This document shows, piece after piece, positions 28,702-37,424 of a stretch of 37,424 nt of DNA (position 1 is the stretch's first letter; each line of letters begins with the position of its first letter). The notes below the pieces were generated by a model that was not told the origin of the DNA, did not search any database, and was given only the letters and a program-made list of their open reading frames with translations. Location of the stretch: positions 1 to 37,424 of the forward strand of contig JAKISI010000036.1 in NCBI GenBank assembly GCA_021648685.1. Reading direction: 5' to 3'. The stretch comes from Candidatus Polarisedimenticolaceae bacterium (GTDB lineage: Bacteria; Pseudomonadota; Gammaproteobacteria; Chromatiales; Chromatiaceae). A program made the translations under genes and the position numbers.

Positions 28702-29613
28702 ATGATAAAACAACGCACGCTTAAAAATGTCATTCGTGCAACGGGTGTTGGGCTACACACAGGAAAAAAAATCTATCTGACGCTACGACCGGCTGCGGTT
28801 GATACCGGAATCGTCTTTAAGCGTGTGGATCTGGCAAAGCAGGTTGAGATACGTGCCTGCCCTGAAAATGTGGGGGATACCCAGCTCTCTACCTCGCTGG
28901 AGAAGGATGGGGTCAAAATCTCCACCATCGAGCATCTGCTGTCGGCCTTTGCCGGTCTGGGCATTGACAATGCCTATGTCGATGTGAGTGCGCCTGAGGT
29001 GCCGATCATGGATGGCAGTGCCGGGCCATTTGTCTTTCTGATCCAATCCGCTGGGGTTGAAGAGCAGAAGGCCGCGAAAAAGTTTGTCCGGATCAAGCGG
29101 CGTGTGGTGGTGGAAGAGGGTGACAAGCGAGCCAGCTTCGAGCCATTTGATGGCTTCAAGGTCTCCTTCACCATTGATTTTGATCACCCTGCCTTCACTG
29201 AGAGCACCCGCTGCGCATCAATAGATTTCTCCTCCACCTCCTTTGTTAAAGAGGTGAGTCGCGCAAGAACCTTTGGTTTTCTGCGTGACATCGAAGCACT
29301 GCGCGAGCGCCAGCTGGCGCTGGGTGGCACCCTGGACAATGCCATTGTGGTGGACGACTATCGCATCCTGAATGAAGATGGGCTGCGCTACGAGGATGAG
29401 TTCGTAAAGCATAAAATCCTCGATGCCATTGGCGACCTCTACCTGCTGGGGCACAGCCTCATCGGCTCATTCAGCGGCTGTAAATCCGGACATGCTTTGA
29501 ATAACAGGCTGCTGCAGACACTGCTGGCGGATAAGAACGCCTGGGAAGAGGTCACCTTCACGGAAGAGGGCAATGTGCCTATCTCCTACATGAAGCCGGT
29601 GCATGCCACGTAA
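28702..29613 (+). CDS. lpxC: UDP-3-O-acyl-N-acetylglucosamine deacetylase LpxC
   Basis: Zinc-dependent committed step of lipid A synthesis. The 303-residue protein carries [17 protein letters not shown] with Glu77 and zinc ligand His78. It also has [16 protein letters not shown] with His237, Lys238 and zinc ligand Asp241, and SGHALN with catalytic His264. Other family marks are [20 protein letters not shown] and SRARTFGFL. It confirms a Gram-negative outer membrane with lipid A. It is followed by the convergent dciA gene. Confidence 0.96.
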   Translation: MIKQRTLKNVIRATGVGLHTGKKIYLTLRPAAVDTGIVFKRVDLAKQVEIRACPENVGDTQLSTSLEKDGVKISTIEHLLSAFAGLGIDNAYVDVSAPEVPIMDGSAGPFVFLIQSAGVEEQKAAKKFVRIKRRVVVEEGDKRASFEPFDGFKVSFTIDFDHPAFTESTRCASIDFSSTSFVKEVSRARTFGFLRDIEALRERQLALGGTLDNAIVVDDYRILNEDGLRYEDEFVKHKILDAIGDLYLLGHSLIGSFSGCKSGHALNNRLLQTLLADKNAWEEVTFTEEGNVPISYMKPVHAT

Positions 29614-29689
29614 AACCTGACCTCTCTTTGTGATCGGTGTAACTGAGAACAGAGGCGCAGATTCGTCTTGCGGGGCAGTCTATATTTGT

Positions 29690-30124
29690 TTAAACCGTCC
29701 TATGTTGGCTAAGTCTTTTCAGGGCGGCGCGCAGATTGGCATCCTGGATCTCATCAGCAGTGGCCTCAATCAGTTCTGCATTATCCTGTGAGAGGCGGTG
29801 AATGTGGCGTGCTGGGCGCTTTGTGGATGGGTTGCTAATGAATACCCGTACCTCAATCTTTTGTACCACCACCCCCTTGCTCCGCAGCTTTGCACGGAGA
29901 TCGCGCGAGAAATAGCGCAGACGACTGGCCCATGCGGAGGAGCCGGTATGGATAATAAGATGGCTGCAACGTTGCTGTGCTGAGAGACAGTGCTGATCCA
30001 GCGGTGCAGGCAGCAGGCTGCGGGTTAGTGTAAGCAGCTTCTCCTGCGCGCTCAGACAGTGGCGCAGCTCCCGGAGCGCGGAGCCGGAGTGCAGCAGTTG
30101 ATGGACGGTACGTGGTTTGGCCAT
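29690..30124 (-). CDS. dciA: DUF721/DciA-type replicative helicase loader
   Basis: DciA is the ancestral loader that helps place DnaB on DNA in bacteria without DnaC. The 144-residue protein begins with a helix region, then the DUF721 core: a LDQHC start, beta strands SHLIIHTGSSAWASRLRYFS and VVVQKIEVRVFI. This matches the dodeca-satellite or KH-like strand pattern with the conserved Trp in a SSAWASRLR segment. Its position between lpxC and the M23/secA genes is the same as in Pseudomonas, where this gene was described. The C-terminal tail is helical and charged. There is no good ribosome-binding site before the ATG at 30124. It is divergent from the M23 gene, with only 42 bases between them. 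Confidence 0.78.
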   Translation of the reverse strand: MAKPRTVHQLLHSGSALRELRHCLSAQEKLLTLTRSLLPAPLDQHCLSAQQRCSHLIIHTGSSAWASRLRYFSRDLRAKLRSKGVVVQKIEVRVFISNPSTKRPARHIHRLSQDNAELIEATADEIQDANLRAALKRLSQHRTV

Positions 30125-30166
30125 AATATGGAGTTGGCAGAGCTAAAATATATGCAGGTACTATAA

Positions 30167-31132
30167 ATGAACTTCATACTATTTACCGGATTTCGTAACC
30201 GGACAGGCACTGTAAAACTGAGTCTGGGTCTGGTGATGAGTGGCTTGCTGCTGTTGCTTGGCGTGGTCTCTGCTGGCATTGGCTGGGCAGGATACAAAAT
30301 GGGCCAGCAGCATGCGGAAGCGGCAGCGGTGGTTGATCCTGCCGATCTTATGTTGCAGGCCGCATTGGCCGATCAGCGAAGTGCCATTGCCGAGGCGCGT
30401 GAGCAGACACAACAACATCTGGATGCACTGGCGTTGCGACTGGGACAGATGCAGTCCCACATCATGCGTCTGGATGCCCTTGGCGAGCGTTTGACCAAGG
30501 TTGGCATGCTGGATGAGGATGAGTTTAACTTTTCGGCTGCCCCTCCCATTGGCGGCCTGGATGCCTCAAGCACTTCTGAATCGCTGGCGCTGGACGAGTT
30601 GCTGACGGATCTGCAGCGGATGTCGCAGCTCATCGATGATCGTGAGCACAAGCTCAATTTCATGGAAGAGCTGATCATGAACCGCAGGCTGCAACAGGAG
30701 ATCTACCCTGCTGGCAGACCTATCAAGAAAGGCTGGATCTCCTCCCACTTTGGTTACCGCAAAGACCCCTTTACCGGAAAAAAGGCCTTCCATTACGGGG
30801 TTGATTTTGCCGGCAAGAAGGGGGCTGATGTCTTTTCGGTGGCCGCCGGTATGGTCTCAAAAGCCGGCAAGCAGAGTGGTTATGGCTATCTGGTCGAGAT
30901 CAACCACGGCAATGGTTATACCACCCGCTATGCTCATAATGGTGAGATATTGGTAAAGCCGGGCGATCGGGTTGCCAAAGCGCAGGTTATTGCAAAAATG
31001 GGTTCGACCGGCCGATCCACCGGGCCGCATGTCCACTTTGAAGTCTTGCAGGATGGCAAAAAGGTTAATCCCTGGAAGTATCTGCGCAAGTCGGCAGCTA
31101 AAACCGCAAACCTAAAAAAGCGTTCTGGCTAG
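30167..31132 (+). CDS. M23 family (LytM-type) peptidoglycan endopeptidase, membrane-anchored
   Basis: 321 residues. A membrane segment (about 18-42) is followed by a periplasmic helical, probably coiled-coil, region (about 60-175) and a C-terminal LytM domain. Zinc ligands are present: His209 and Asp213 in HYGVDFA, and His288/His290 in GPHVHFEV; His257 in RYAHN completes the site. The enzyme should therefore be active rather than an EnvC/NlpD-like degenerate activator. The substrate is presumed to be peptide crosslinks in the wall. Genes of this type commonly sit just upstream of secA in gammaproteobacteria, the place secM has in E. coli; no SecM-like arrest peptide is visible here. Confidence 0.88.
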   Translation: MNFILFTGFRNRTGTVKLSLGLVMSGLLLLLGVVSAGIGWAGYKMGQQHAEAAAVVDPADLMLQAALADQRSAIAEAREQTQQHLDALALRLGQMQSHIMRLDALGERLTKVGMLDEDEFNFSAAPPIGGLDASSTSESLALDELLTDLQRMSQLIDDREHKLNFMEELIMNRRLQQEIYPAGRPIKKGWISSHFGYRKDPFTGKKAFHYGVDFAGKKGADVFSVAAGMVSKAGKQSGYGYLVEINHGNGYTTRYAHNGEILVKPGDRVAKAQVIAKMGSTGRSTGPHVHFEVLQDGKKVNPWKYLRKSAAKTANLKKRSG

Positions 31133-31251
31133 CGCCGCTGTCCATCACTTCGTTGTTGTACCGTCGGTTGAGAGCAAGCTGGCCGGTTTTGCGGTATTAT
31201 CCCCACTCCCTTTTCCACCGTTTTTGAATAACGCCTACGGATTCAGCATAC

Positions 31252-34065
31252 ATGGTTAGCAAACTTCTCAGTAAAATCTTTGGTAGTCGGAATGATCGCC
31301 TGGTTAAGCGCATGTCAAAGTCGGTGGGCAAGATCAATGAACTGGAGCCAGCCCTCCAGGCCTTGTCGGATGAGGAGTTGCAGGCAAAGACAACCGAGTT
31401 TCGCGAGCGCCTGGAGCAGGGTGAAACATTGGATGATCTGCTCTTTGAGGCATTTGCCACGGTACGGGAAGCAGGTGTGCGCGCCTTGGGGATGCGCCAT
31501 TTTGATGTGCAGATGATCGGTGGCATGGTGCTGCATCAAGGCAAGATTGCCGAGATGCGTACCGGCGAGGGCAAGACCCTGGTGGCAACGCTTGCAGTCT
31601 ACCTGAACGCCTTGCCGAACAAAGGGGTGCATGTTATCACCGTCAATGACTATCTGGCGCGTCGTGATGCAGAGTGGATGGGGCGTCTCTACCATTTTCT
31701 GGGGTTGAGCGTCGGCATCATCAATGGCTCGGGTGGTGAAGGGCCAGATACCAGCTCCTACCTGTTTGACCCGGAGTGCGATGGCTCCACCTCTGGCTAC
31801 CGGCACCTGCGCAATGCAACCCGACGCGAGGCCTACAGCGCGGATATAACCTACGGCACAAATAACGAATATGGGTTTGACTACCTGCGCGACAACATGG
31901 CCTTCGAGGCCGGTCAGCGGGTGCAGCAGAACCGGCGCGCCTTTGCGGTGGTGGATGAGGTCGACTCTATCCTGATTGATGAGGCGCGCACCCCGCTGAT
32001 CATCTCCGGGCCAACCGAGGGTGGCTCTGAACTCTACAAGAGCATGAACTCCTTCATCCCCCAACTGACCCGGCAGGAGCCGCTTGTGGATGAGGAGGGT
32101 CGCCCCGACTTTGGGCCGGGTGACTACTCCGTCGATGAGAAGTCACGCCAGGCCTACCTGAGTGATGCCGGTCATGAGAAGGTTGAAAAGATGCTGGAGG
32201 AGATGGGTCTGCTGGCTGAAGGTGAGAGCCTCTACGACTCCAATAACATCAGCCTGATGCACCATGTAAATGCCGCTCTGCGTGCGCATGTACTGTTCCA
32301 TAAAAATGTGGACTATATCGTCACCAATGACGAGGTTGTCATTGTCGATGAGTTTACCGGTCGCACCATGCCTGGCCGTCGCTGGTCCGATGGATTGCAT
32401 CAGGCGATTGAGGCCAAAGAGGGGGTGAAGATCCAAAAGGAGAATCAGACACTGGCCTCCATCACCTTCCAGAACTACTTTCGGCTGTATGAAAAGCTCT
32501 CTGGCATGACCGGCACGGCCGATACCGAGGCCTTTGAGTTTCAGCAGACCTATGGATTGGAAGTGGTCGTGATCCCCACCAATCTTCCGATGAAGCGGGA
32601 TGATATGGGGGATCTGATCTACCTCACGGCGGATGAGAAGTATGCGGCCATCATCGAAGATGTTGAGGACTGCGTAAAACGTGGTCAACCCGTGCTGGTA
32701 GGCACCGCCTCTATCGAGACATCAGAGCTGGTCTCCAAGCTGCTGACGGATAAAAAGATTGATCACCAGGTACTCAATGCCAAACAGCATGAGCGCGAGG
32801 CTGGGATCGTGGCAGAAGCCGGGTTGCCGGGCAGGGTCACCATCGCGACCAATATGGCGGGGCGTGGCACTGACATTGTGCTGGGCGGCAATCCTGATGT
32901 GGAGATTGAGGCGCTGGGGGGTAAGGCAACCCCTGAAGCCGTAGAGGCGATCCGTAAAAAATGGGAAGAGACGCACCAACAGGTGCTGGATGCCGGCGGC
33001 CTGCGTGTTATCTGCACCGAGCGCAACGAGTCCAGACGTATCGACAACCAGCTGCGAGGGCGCTCTGGCCGCCAGGGTGACGCAGGCTCCTCGCGTTTTT
33101 ATCTTTCACTGGAAGATAATCTGATGCGCATCTTTGCCTCAGAGCGGGTCTCATCCATCATGCAGAAACTGGGCATGGATGAAGGTGAGGCAATCGAACA
33201 CCCCTGGGTCACCAAGGCGATTGCCAATGCGCAGAAGAAGGTAGAGGGGCGCAACTTCGATATCCGCAAGCAGCTGCTGGAATACGATGACGTGGCCAAC
33301 GATCAGCGCAAGGTGGTCTATCAACAGCGCGATGAGCTGATGGATGCGGATGACATCTCTGAAACCATCCAGGATCTTCGGCACGATGTGGTGAATGACC
33401 TGGTTGGTATCTATATCCCACCTGACAGCTTGGATGAACAGTGGGATGTACCGGGATTGACCGAGGCGCTGGAGAAACACTTTGCCGTCTCCTACCCTAT
33501 TCAGCAGTGGCTGGATGAGGATGACGATCTGGATGAGGCCGGTCTGCGTGCGCGGATCATCAGCGAGCTTGAGGCTCAGTATGCCGAGATGGAGTCGCTG
33601 GCAGGCAGCGAGGCGATACGACAGTATGAAAAAGCGATCATGCTGCAGACACTGGACAGCCATTGGAAAGAGCACCTTGCGGCAATGGACTACCTGCGCC
33701 AGGGCATACACCTGCGTGGCTATGCCCAGAAAAACCCCAAGCAGGAGTACAAGCGTGAGGCGTTTGAGATGTTCTCCGTCATGCTGGAGAGCATCAAGAA
33801 GGACGTGATCGAGGCGCTTTCAAAGGTCAGGGTTCGTGCGGAGGAGGATATGAATATCCCAGCCCATGAGCAGTATAGCAATGAGATGCAATATCGGCAT
33901 GATGAGTTATCGGGGTATGGCGGCGAAGAGGAGGGTGAAGCACAGCCGCCAGAAGGCGAAGCAGAGCAACCGTATGTGCGTGATGGGCGAAAAGTGGGGC
34001 GAAATGAACCCTGCCCCTGTGGTTCTGGCAAGAAATATAAACAGTGCCATGGGCGCATCTCATAA
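31252..34065 (+). CDS. secA: Preprotein translocase ATPase SecA
   Basis: Motor that drives unfolded preproteins through SecYEG. The 937-residue protein is full length. It has Walker [10 protein letters not shown] (102-110), [20 protein letters not shown], the [14 protein letters not shown] segment, [16 protein letters not shown], and [20 protein letters not shown]. The C-terminal zinc tail [14 protein letters not shown] has Cys921, Cys923, Cys932 and His933 for SecB and lipid contact. The upstream 119 bases hold TTGAGA (31168) and TATTAT (31195), but at 21-base spacing. The ribosome-binding site is weak. It is followed by argJ after 23 bases. Confidence 0.97.
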   Translation: MVSKLLSKIFGSRNDRLVKRMSKSVGKINELEPALQALSDEELQAKTTEFRERLEQGETLDDLLFEAFATVREAGVRALGMRHFDVQMIGGMVLHQGKIAEMRTGEGKTLVATLAVYLNALPNKGVHVITVNDYLARRDAEWMGRLYHFLGLSVGIINGSGGEGPDTSSYLFDPECDGSTSGYRHLRNATRREAYSADITYGTNNEYGFDYLRDNMAFEAGQRVQQNRRAFAVVDEVDSILIDEARTPLIISGPTEGGSELYKSMNSFIPQLTRQEPLVDEEGRPDFGPGDYSVDEKSRQAYLSDAGHEKVEKMLEEMGLLAEGESLYDSNNISLMHHVNAALRAHVLFHKNVDYIVTNDEVVIVDEFTGRTMPGRRWSDGLHQAIEAKEGVKIQKENQTLASITFQNYFRLYEKLSGMTGTADTEAFEFQQTYGLEVVVIPTNLPMKRDDMGDLIYLTADEKYAAIIEDVEDCVKRGQPVLVGTASIETSELVSKLLTDKKIDHQVLNAKQHEREAGIVAEAGLPGRVTIATNMAGRGTDIVLGGNPDVEIEALGGKATPEAVEAIRKKWEETHQQVLDAGGLRVICTERNESRRIDNQLRGRSGRQGDAGSSRFYLSLEDNLMRIFASERVSSIMQKLGMDEGEAIEHPWVTKAIANAQKKVEGRNFDIRKQLLEYDDVANDQRKVVYQQRDELMDADDISETIQDLRHDVVNDLVGIYIPPDSLDEQWDVPGLTEALEKHFAVSYPIQQWLDEDDDLDEAGLRARIISELEAQYAEMESLAGSEAIRQYEKAIMLQTLDSHWKEHLAAMDYLRQGIHLRGYAQKNPKQEYKREAFEMFSVMLESIKKDVIEALSKVRVRAEEDMNIPAHEQYSNEMQYRHDELSGYGGEEEGEAQPPEGEAEQPYVRDGRKVGRNEPCPCGSGKKYKQCHGRIS

Positions 34066-34088
34066 AAAACAGAGTGGCTGATAGTGTA

Positions 34089-35300
34089 ATGAGCATCAAA
34101 AACAGAGATTTCGCCCCGGTTACGGGTATCCGTCTGGGCAGTGCTGCCGCAGGCATCAAATATCCGGATCGTAACGATCTGGTTGTGATTGAACTGCCGC
34201 TGGGAACCACCTCTGCAGCGGTATTTACCCGTAATGCATTTTGCGCGGCACCCGTAGTGGTAGCACGCAGAAACCTGGGGCTCAGACCCCCTCACTACCT
34301 GTTGATAAACTCAGGCAATGCCAATGCCGGCAGAGGGGATCAAGGGATAGACGATGCCGAGGCATGTTGCGAAGGGCTGGCCGAGGTGGTTGACTGCCAG
34401 CCATCACAGGTACTGCCTTTTTCTACAGGGGTCATTGGCGAACCGTTGCCGGTCTCCCGCCTGGTTGAGGCGTTACCACAGGCTATTCATAGTCTGACAG
34501 AAGATGGCTGGGTCACCGCTGCCAATGCCATCATGACAACGGATACGGTACCGAAACTGGCATCGCGCGAATTTCTGATCGATGGGATGCCTACCACGGT
34601 TACCGGCATGGCCAAAGGTTCTGGCATGATCCGACCTGATATGGCCACGATGCTGGCCTTCATTGCAACGGATGCAATCATCCCCCCGAAGCTCTTGCGT
34701 GAGTGTCTGCAGCAAGCGGTTGAACCCTCTTTCAATGCCATTACCGTTGATGGTGACACATCGACCAATGATGCCTGCGTACTGGTCGCCAGCGGCATGA
34801 GCCCCACTGCGCCAATTTCGGATGTGAAGAGCGTTGCATATCAGAGATTTTGCACAGCGGTGGCGGAGGTCTGCATGGATCTGGCGCGAGCCATCGTACG
34901 CGATGGTGAAGGCGCAACAAAGCTGGTAGAGGTTCTGGTGGAGGGGGCGGAGAGCCAGGCAGAGGCAAAGGAGGTCGCTTATACCATTGCCCACTCTCCT
35001 TTGGTCAAGACAGCACTGTTTGCCTCTGATCCCAATTGGGGGCGCATCCTGGCAGCAGTGGGGCGCGCCGGGATAGAGGATCTGGATATTAAAAATGTGG
35101 CCATCTGGCTGGACGACACCTGTATTGTGCGTAGCGGTGCGCGTGCTGAGGAGTACACGGAGGAGGCTGGGCAGGCAGTAATGAGCCGGCCGGAGTTCTC
35201 CATCCGGGTTGCATTGGGTCGGGGAGAGGCAGATGCTAAAGTGCTGACCTGCGACCTCTCCTGTGATTATGTGCGGATTAATGCCGAGTATCGTACCTAA
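34089..35300 (+). CDS. argJ: Glutamate N-acetyltransferase / amino-acid N-acetyltransferase ArgJ
   Basis: Transfers the acetyl group from N-acetylornithine to glutamate, recycling acetyl in arginine synthesis; bifunctional forms also use acetyl-CoA. The 403-residue protein has AGIKYPDRNDL, NSGNANAG, FSTGVIGEPLP, MTTDTVPK and MAKGSGMIRPDMATMLAF. Autocleavage is expected between Ala186 and Thr187, Thr187 becoming the nucleophile of the beta chain. The ATG at 34089 fits family length; an upstream in-frame ATG (34044) would overlap secA. Its stop overlaps the convergent pilin-accessory gene stop. Confidence 0.95.
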   Translation: MSIKNRDFAPVTGIRLGSAAAGIKYPDRNDLVVIELPLGTTSAAVFTRNAFCAAPVVVARRNLGLRPPHYLLINSGNANAGRGDQGIDDAEACCEGLAEVVDCQPSQVLPFSTGVIGEPLPVSRLVEALPQAIHSLTEDGWVTAANAIMTTDTVPKLASREFLIDGMPTTVTGMAKGSGMIRPDMATMLAFIATDAIIPPKLLRECLQQAVEPSFNAITVDGDTSTNDACVLVASGMSPTAPISDVKSVAYQRFCTAVAEVCMDLARAIVRDGEGATKLVEVLVEGAESQAEAKEVAYTIAHSPLVKTALFASDPNWGRILAAVGRAGIEDLDIKNVAIWLDDTCIVRSGARAEEYTEEAGQAVMSRPEFSIRVALGRGEADAKVLTCDLSCDYVRINAEYRT

Positions 35301-36118
35301 GGTAAATCACTGAGCAGCTTGTCGTATGGAACCACCCGAGCCTCTATACCCATGCCGGGGATATAGGGGATCTCCAGGTAGTCAATGATTTCGCCTTTAG
35401 CTGTATCAATAACCAAAAAGTACTGCCCACGCCTTGCGCGAACAGGAGCGAACAGCGTGTTGTCCAATGAGCGTTTATATCTCTCTAGAAAGGCATCCAG
35501 CTTAGCGGACCACTCCTCATTTTTTGCAGTGTATTTTCTGATATCAATAGCGATGGCGGACAGCTTTTCAACGTCGGTAAGTTTTAACGGCTCATAGTAT
35601 TTATAGAGTAGCTGGATTGGCCGCTTTTCTCTAAAGGAGCTGGCAATTATGGTGTTAAAAGATTCTCGCTCTTTAGGGAGGTTAACATAGAGGTATGTTG
35701 GCTCCAGCCCAATGATTTTATTAGCAACAGGTTCTGGAATATCACTATTTATCATGGTGTTTTTGCTGACGATATATAGAGAATCATAGGCATGTATAAC
35801 GGCAACAGGGCGAGCCAATTGAACCATCCATATACCGTAAATCAACGCAGAGAGCTGGAAAATGGCAATGAGCGAGAGATCAAATTTTAGCCCCGGCTTG
35901 CCTGGTTTGAAGATAACCAGAGTGAGCAGCGGCCCAAGCACCAGGTCAACAAACAGGATAATCTGAATGGCTCTTGGGCCATCCTCAAGATCAAAGAAAG
36001 GTGTTTTGTACCAGTAGCCGAGAAGCAGTACCAACAGACAAAGAAAGATGGCGCTGCTGATCCCGATGTGAATGGCAAATGCCTTGAAGCGTGTTATTTT
36101 GTGTCGGTTTATGGACAT
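35297..36118 (-). CDS. Type IV pilin accessory protein, TfpX/TfpZ-like
   Basis: 273 residues. It starts with RFKAFAIHIGISSAIF, then three to four membrane segments (about 12-35, 48-70, 80-100) and a C-terminal soluble domain. RFKAFxIHxGIS, the WYKTPFF loop, FVDLVLGPLLTLVIFKPGK and PVAVIHAYDSLYIV are the hallmarks of the TfpX/TfpZ accessory proteins encoded next to type IV pilin genes in Pseudomonas and relatives, where they modulate pilin assembly. No pilin gene is present here, so it is an orphan. Composition is visibly more AT-rich than its neighbours, and it sits in reverse between argJ and the Nudix gene, which suggests insertion. The start at 36118 is chosen by homology; upstream in-frame ATGs give an unlike extension. 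Confidence 0.78.
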   Translation of the reverse strand: MSINRHKITRFKAFAIHIGISSAIFLCLLVLLLGYWYKTPFFDLEDGPRAIQIILFVDLVLGPLLTLVIFKPGKPGLKFDLSLIAIFQLSALIYGIWMVQLARPVAVIHAYDSLYIVSKNTMINSDIPEPVANKIIGLEPTYLYVNLPKERESFNTIIASSFREKRPIQLLYKYYEPLKLTDVEKLSAIAIDIRKYTAKNEEWSAKLDAFLERYKRSLDNTLFAPVRARRGQYFLVIDTAKGEIIDYLEIPYIPGMGIEARVVPYDKLLSDLP

Positions 36119-36135
36119 GGCTCTACAGGTTGTTA

Positions 36136-36164
36136 TTGCAAAATAAGCGTCATTTTTGTCTATA
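36136..36164 (+). promoter_or_regulatory. Weak candidate promoter of the Nudix-ThiE gene
   Basis: In the 63-base divergent spacer TTGCAA (36136-36141) is followed after 17 bases by TCTATA (36159-36164), or after 19 by TATAGA. The spacer is strongly AT-rich. The call is weak. Confidence 0.25.
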
Positions 36165-36181
36165 GAAATATAGCAGAAAAT

Positions 36182-37165
36182 ATGAGATTTTCTGCTACAG
36201 CAGAGAGCTTGGGAGAGACCATAAACAGACCTATTCATGTTGCCGTAGCCGTAATTCAAAATGCCGCCGGTCAGATACTGATCAGCAAGCGACCGGCACA
36301 CCTGCACCAAGGTGGGTTGTGGGAGTTTCCTGGCGGCAAACTGGAGTCGGGTGAGTCGGTTGGTCAGGCGCTAAAACGAGAGATTTATGAAGAGCTTGGG
36401 TTGCGGGTAAAGGCGCATGCACCACTGATCCGCATAACCCACCACTACCCTGACCGGGTGGTGTTGCTGGATGTTCATCGCGTAACGCGATTTACAGGTT
36501 GCCCCGAGGGGCGTGAGGGACAGCTGCTACGCTGGCTTGCTCCAGAGCAGCTTGGAAACTATCCTCTTTTGCCTGCGGATCGCCCCATTGTCACCGCTGT
36601 TAACCTTCCTGATTGCTACCTGATTACAGGGGCAGACCCGCTGGACAGGAGCGCGTTTCTGCTGCGCATGGAGCACTCTCTGGTAAAAGGGGTGAAGCTG
36701 GTTCAGCTGCGGGCTAAATCACTGACTCCATCGGAATATGGCTCGCTGGCTGAGGCCGCACTCAAGCTGTGTAGAGAGCATGGCGCGCGCCTGCTGCTTA
36801 ATGCGGCACCAGATTGGGTTGAGCCGTTGGGTGCTGATGGCGTTCACTTGACCAGCAAGCAGCTCGCTGATCTCGATGAGCGGCCACTGGATCGCAACTA
36901 TTGGATTGGGGTCTCCTGCCATAGTGCTGATGATCTAGCCAGAGCTGCCGCTCTGGAGCTGGATTTTGCAGTGCTCTCTCCGGTGCTGCCTACAGCCAGC
37001 CACCCGGATGCGCAGCCACTAGGCTGGCGACAATTTGGAGCCTGGGTTGAAATGGCAAGGCTGCCGGTCTATGCATTGGGTGGGATGCGGCGGGAGATGC
37101 TTGATGAAGCACAAGGCTATGGTGCCCAGGGGATTGCAGGCATTAGTGGCCTCTGGCCAGCGTAG
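36182..37165 (+). CDS. Nudix hydrolase (MutT type) fused to a thiamine-phosphate-synthase-like domain
   Basis: 327 residues in two domains. The N-terminal part (about 16-140) is an 8-oxo-dGTPase-like Nudix domain with VAVAVIQNAAGQILISKRP, WEFPGGKLESGES and a complete Nudix box GKLESGESVGQALKREIYEE followed by LGL. The C-terminal part (about 145-327) is a TIM-barrel ThiE/TenI-like domain with LVKGVKLVQLRAKSLT, GADGVHLTSKQL, IGVSCHSADDLARAAAL, DFAVLSPVLPTASHP and VYALGGM. This fusion is recurrent near argJ in gammaproteobacteria (including Pseudomonas). The ThiE half is thought to be non-canonical and its activity is not established. The ATG at 36182 gives the usual start; further upstream extension runs into the divergent gene. 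Confidence 0.88.
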   Translation: MRFSATAESLGETINRPIHVAVAVIQNAAGQILISKRPAHLHQGGLWEFPGGKLESGESVGQALKREIYEELGLRVKAHAPLIRITHHYPDRVVLLDVHRVTRFTGCPEGREGQLLRWLAPEQLGNYPLLPADRPIVTAVNLPDCYLITGADPLDRSAFLLRMEHSLVKGVKLVQLRAKSLTPSEYGSLAEAALKLCREHGARLLLNAAPDWVEPLGADGVHLTSKQLADLDERPLDRNYWIGVSCHSADDLARAAALELDFAVLSPVLPTASHPDAQPLGWRQFGAWVEMARLPVYALGGMRREMLDEAQGYGAQGIAGISGLWPA

Positions 37166-37177
37166 ATGGGGCGATCT

Positions 37178-37199
37178 CCTGGAAAAATCTTTTTCCAGG
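37178..37199. terminator. Perfect 10-bp hairpin after the Nudix-ThiE gene
   Basis: CCTGGAAAAA, TC, TTTTTCCAGG forms a symmetrical 10-bp stem with a 2-base centre, 12 bases beyond the stop codon. No T-run follows outside the stem on either strand, so it may be a terminator of unusual form or simply a palindrome. Confidence 0.4.
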
Positions 37200-37237
37200 C
37201 CCACATAGAAATCACGCATTTCCAGCTGTCTCCTTAA

Positions 37238-37317
37238 CCCATCTTCCGATTTCACTGACAATAATATTTTAAAAAACAGACGGTTAGCCTGCACGCGGCG
37301 CCTCTTATGGCACTACA
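37238..37317 (+). repeat. 80-bp long-range direct repeat, copy 2 (insertion-sequence end)
   Basis: 73 of 80 positions match 444-523 in the same orientation. The repeat starts CCCATCTTCCG, the same sequence that forms the terminal inverted repeat of the left-hand relic. It includes the last codons of the partial frame at 37305-37424, so this is the 3' end of an element whose body lies beyond the window. Confidence 0.85.
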
Positions 37318-37424
37318 AATTTAACTATTTTGTTTTTTGGAAGATCAGGCCGCTGTTTTTTTGAACGGAGCCAGGTTGCGAAGAGATACCCAAGGCGTTC
37401 ATAAATCACCTTCTGATGCGGCTC
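37305..37424 (-). CDS. C-terminal fragment of a probable transposase (cut by window edge)
   Basis: The last 39 codons plus TAA of a minus-strand frame running off the right edge. The visible peptide includes VIYERLGYLFATWLRSKK and ends with a basic stretch and VVP. The same VVP-stop ending occurs in the relic at 441-623, and the frame ends within 70 bases of the inverted-repeat end. Both facts point to an insertion-sequence transposase, but no family motif is inside the window. Confidence 0.5.
   Translation of the reverse strand, partial: EPHQKVIYERLGYLFATWLRSKKQRPDLPKNKIVKFVVP

Noticed and set aside
31133-31251. SecM-like arrest peptide before secA
   Set aside because: The gap holds no open frame with a secretion signal or a recognisable arrest motif; the upstream gene is an M23 peptidase.

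Overview
This window is chromosomal DNA from a gammaproteobacterium. The evidence is a complete division and cell-wall (dcw) cluster in the gammaproteobacterial order with murB and ddl inside it, followed by lpxC, a DUF721/DciA gene, an M23 peptidase, secA, argJ and a MutT-ThiE type Nudix protein. An A-type RNase P RNA and a pyrophosphate-dependent phosphofructokinase are also present. The PPi enzyme and murB inside dcw would suit a Chromatiales-like or sulfur-oxidising lineage, but that placement is inference; nothing here fixes the genus.

Layout. Positions 1-1000 are accessory: the tail of a GxxExxY-family gene, a 183-bp insertion-sequence relic and two back-to-back small inverted-repeat elements. 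Positions 1046-4816 hold nucleotide and pyrophosphate energy genes: adk on the minus strand, with a long lysine-rich histone-H1-like tail, divergent from PPi-phosphofructokinase (pfp) and then ppa, which is preceded by a two-hairpin leader. moaC and engB follow on the plus strand and converge on a minus-strand group of methyltransferase, DUF4156 lipoprotein and polA. rnpB lies at 10170-10523.

Positions 10698-29613 are the dcw cluster: mraZ-rsmH-ftsL-ftsI-murE-murF-mraY-murD-ftsW-murG-murC-(small ORF)-murB-ddl-ftsQ-ftsA-ftsZ, then lpxC. It makes the MurNAc-pentapeptide, flips and polymerises lipid II, and assembles the Z-ring. Genes are joined mostly by ATGA stop/start overlaps. A near-consensus promoter sits before mraZ, with TGG/GGG cores spaced exactly 10 bp apart that look like an MraZ operator.

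Positions 29690-35300 carry dciA (helicase loading, minus strand), an M23 peptidase, secA and argJ. An AT-rich, opposite-strand type IV pilin accessory gene (TfpX/TfpZ-like) separates argJ from the Nudix-ThiE gene. The right edge holds the end of an insertion sequence that is about 91% identical over 80 bp to the relic at the left edge.

Points that go beyond routine annotation are the adk-H1 tail fusion, a 54-codon ORF filling the only real gap in the wall-gene part of the cluster, the MraZ operator, the structured ppa leader, a hairpin presenting a perfect Shine-Dalgarno sequence between engB and polA, and the non-autonomous mobile elements.
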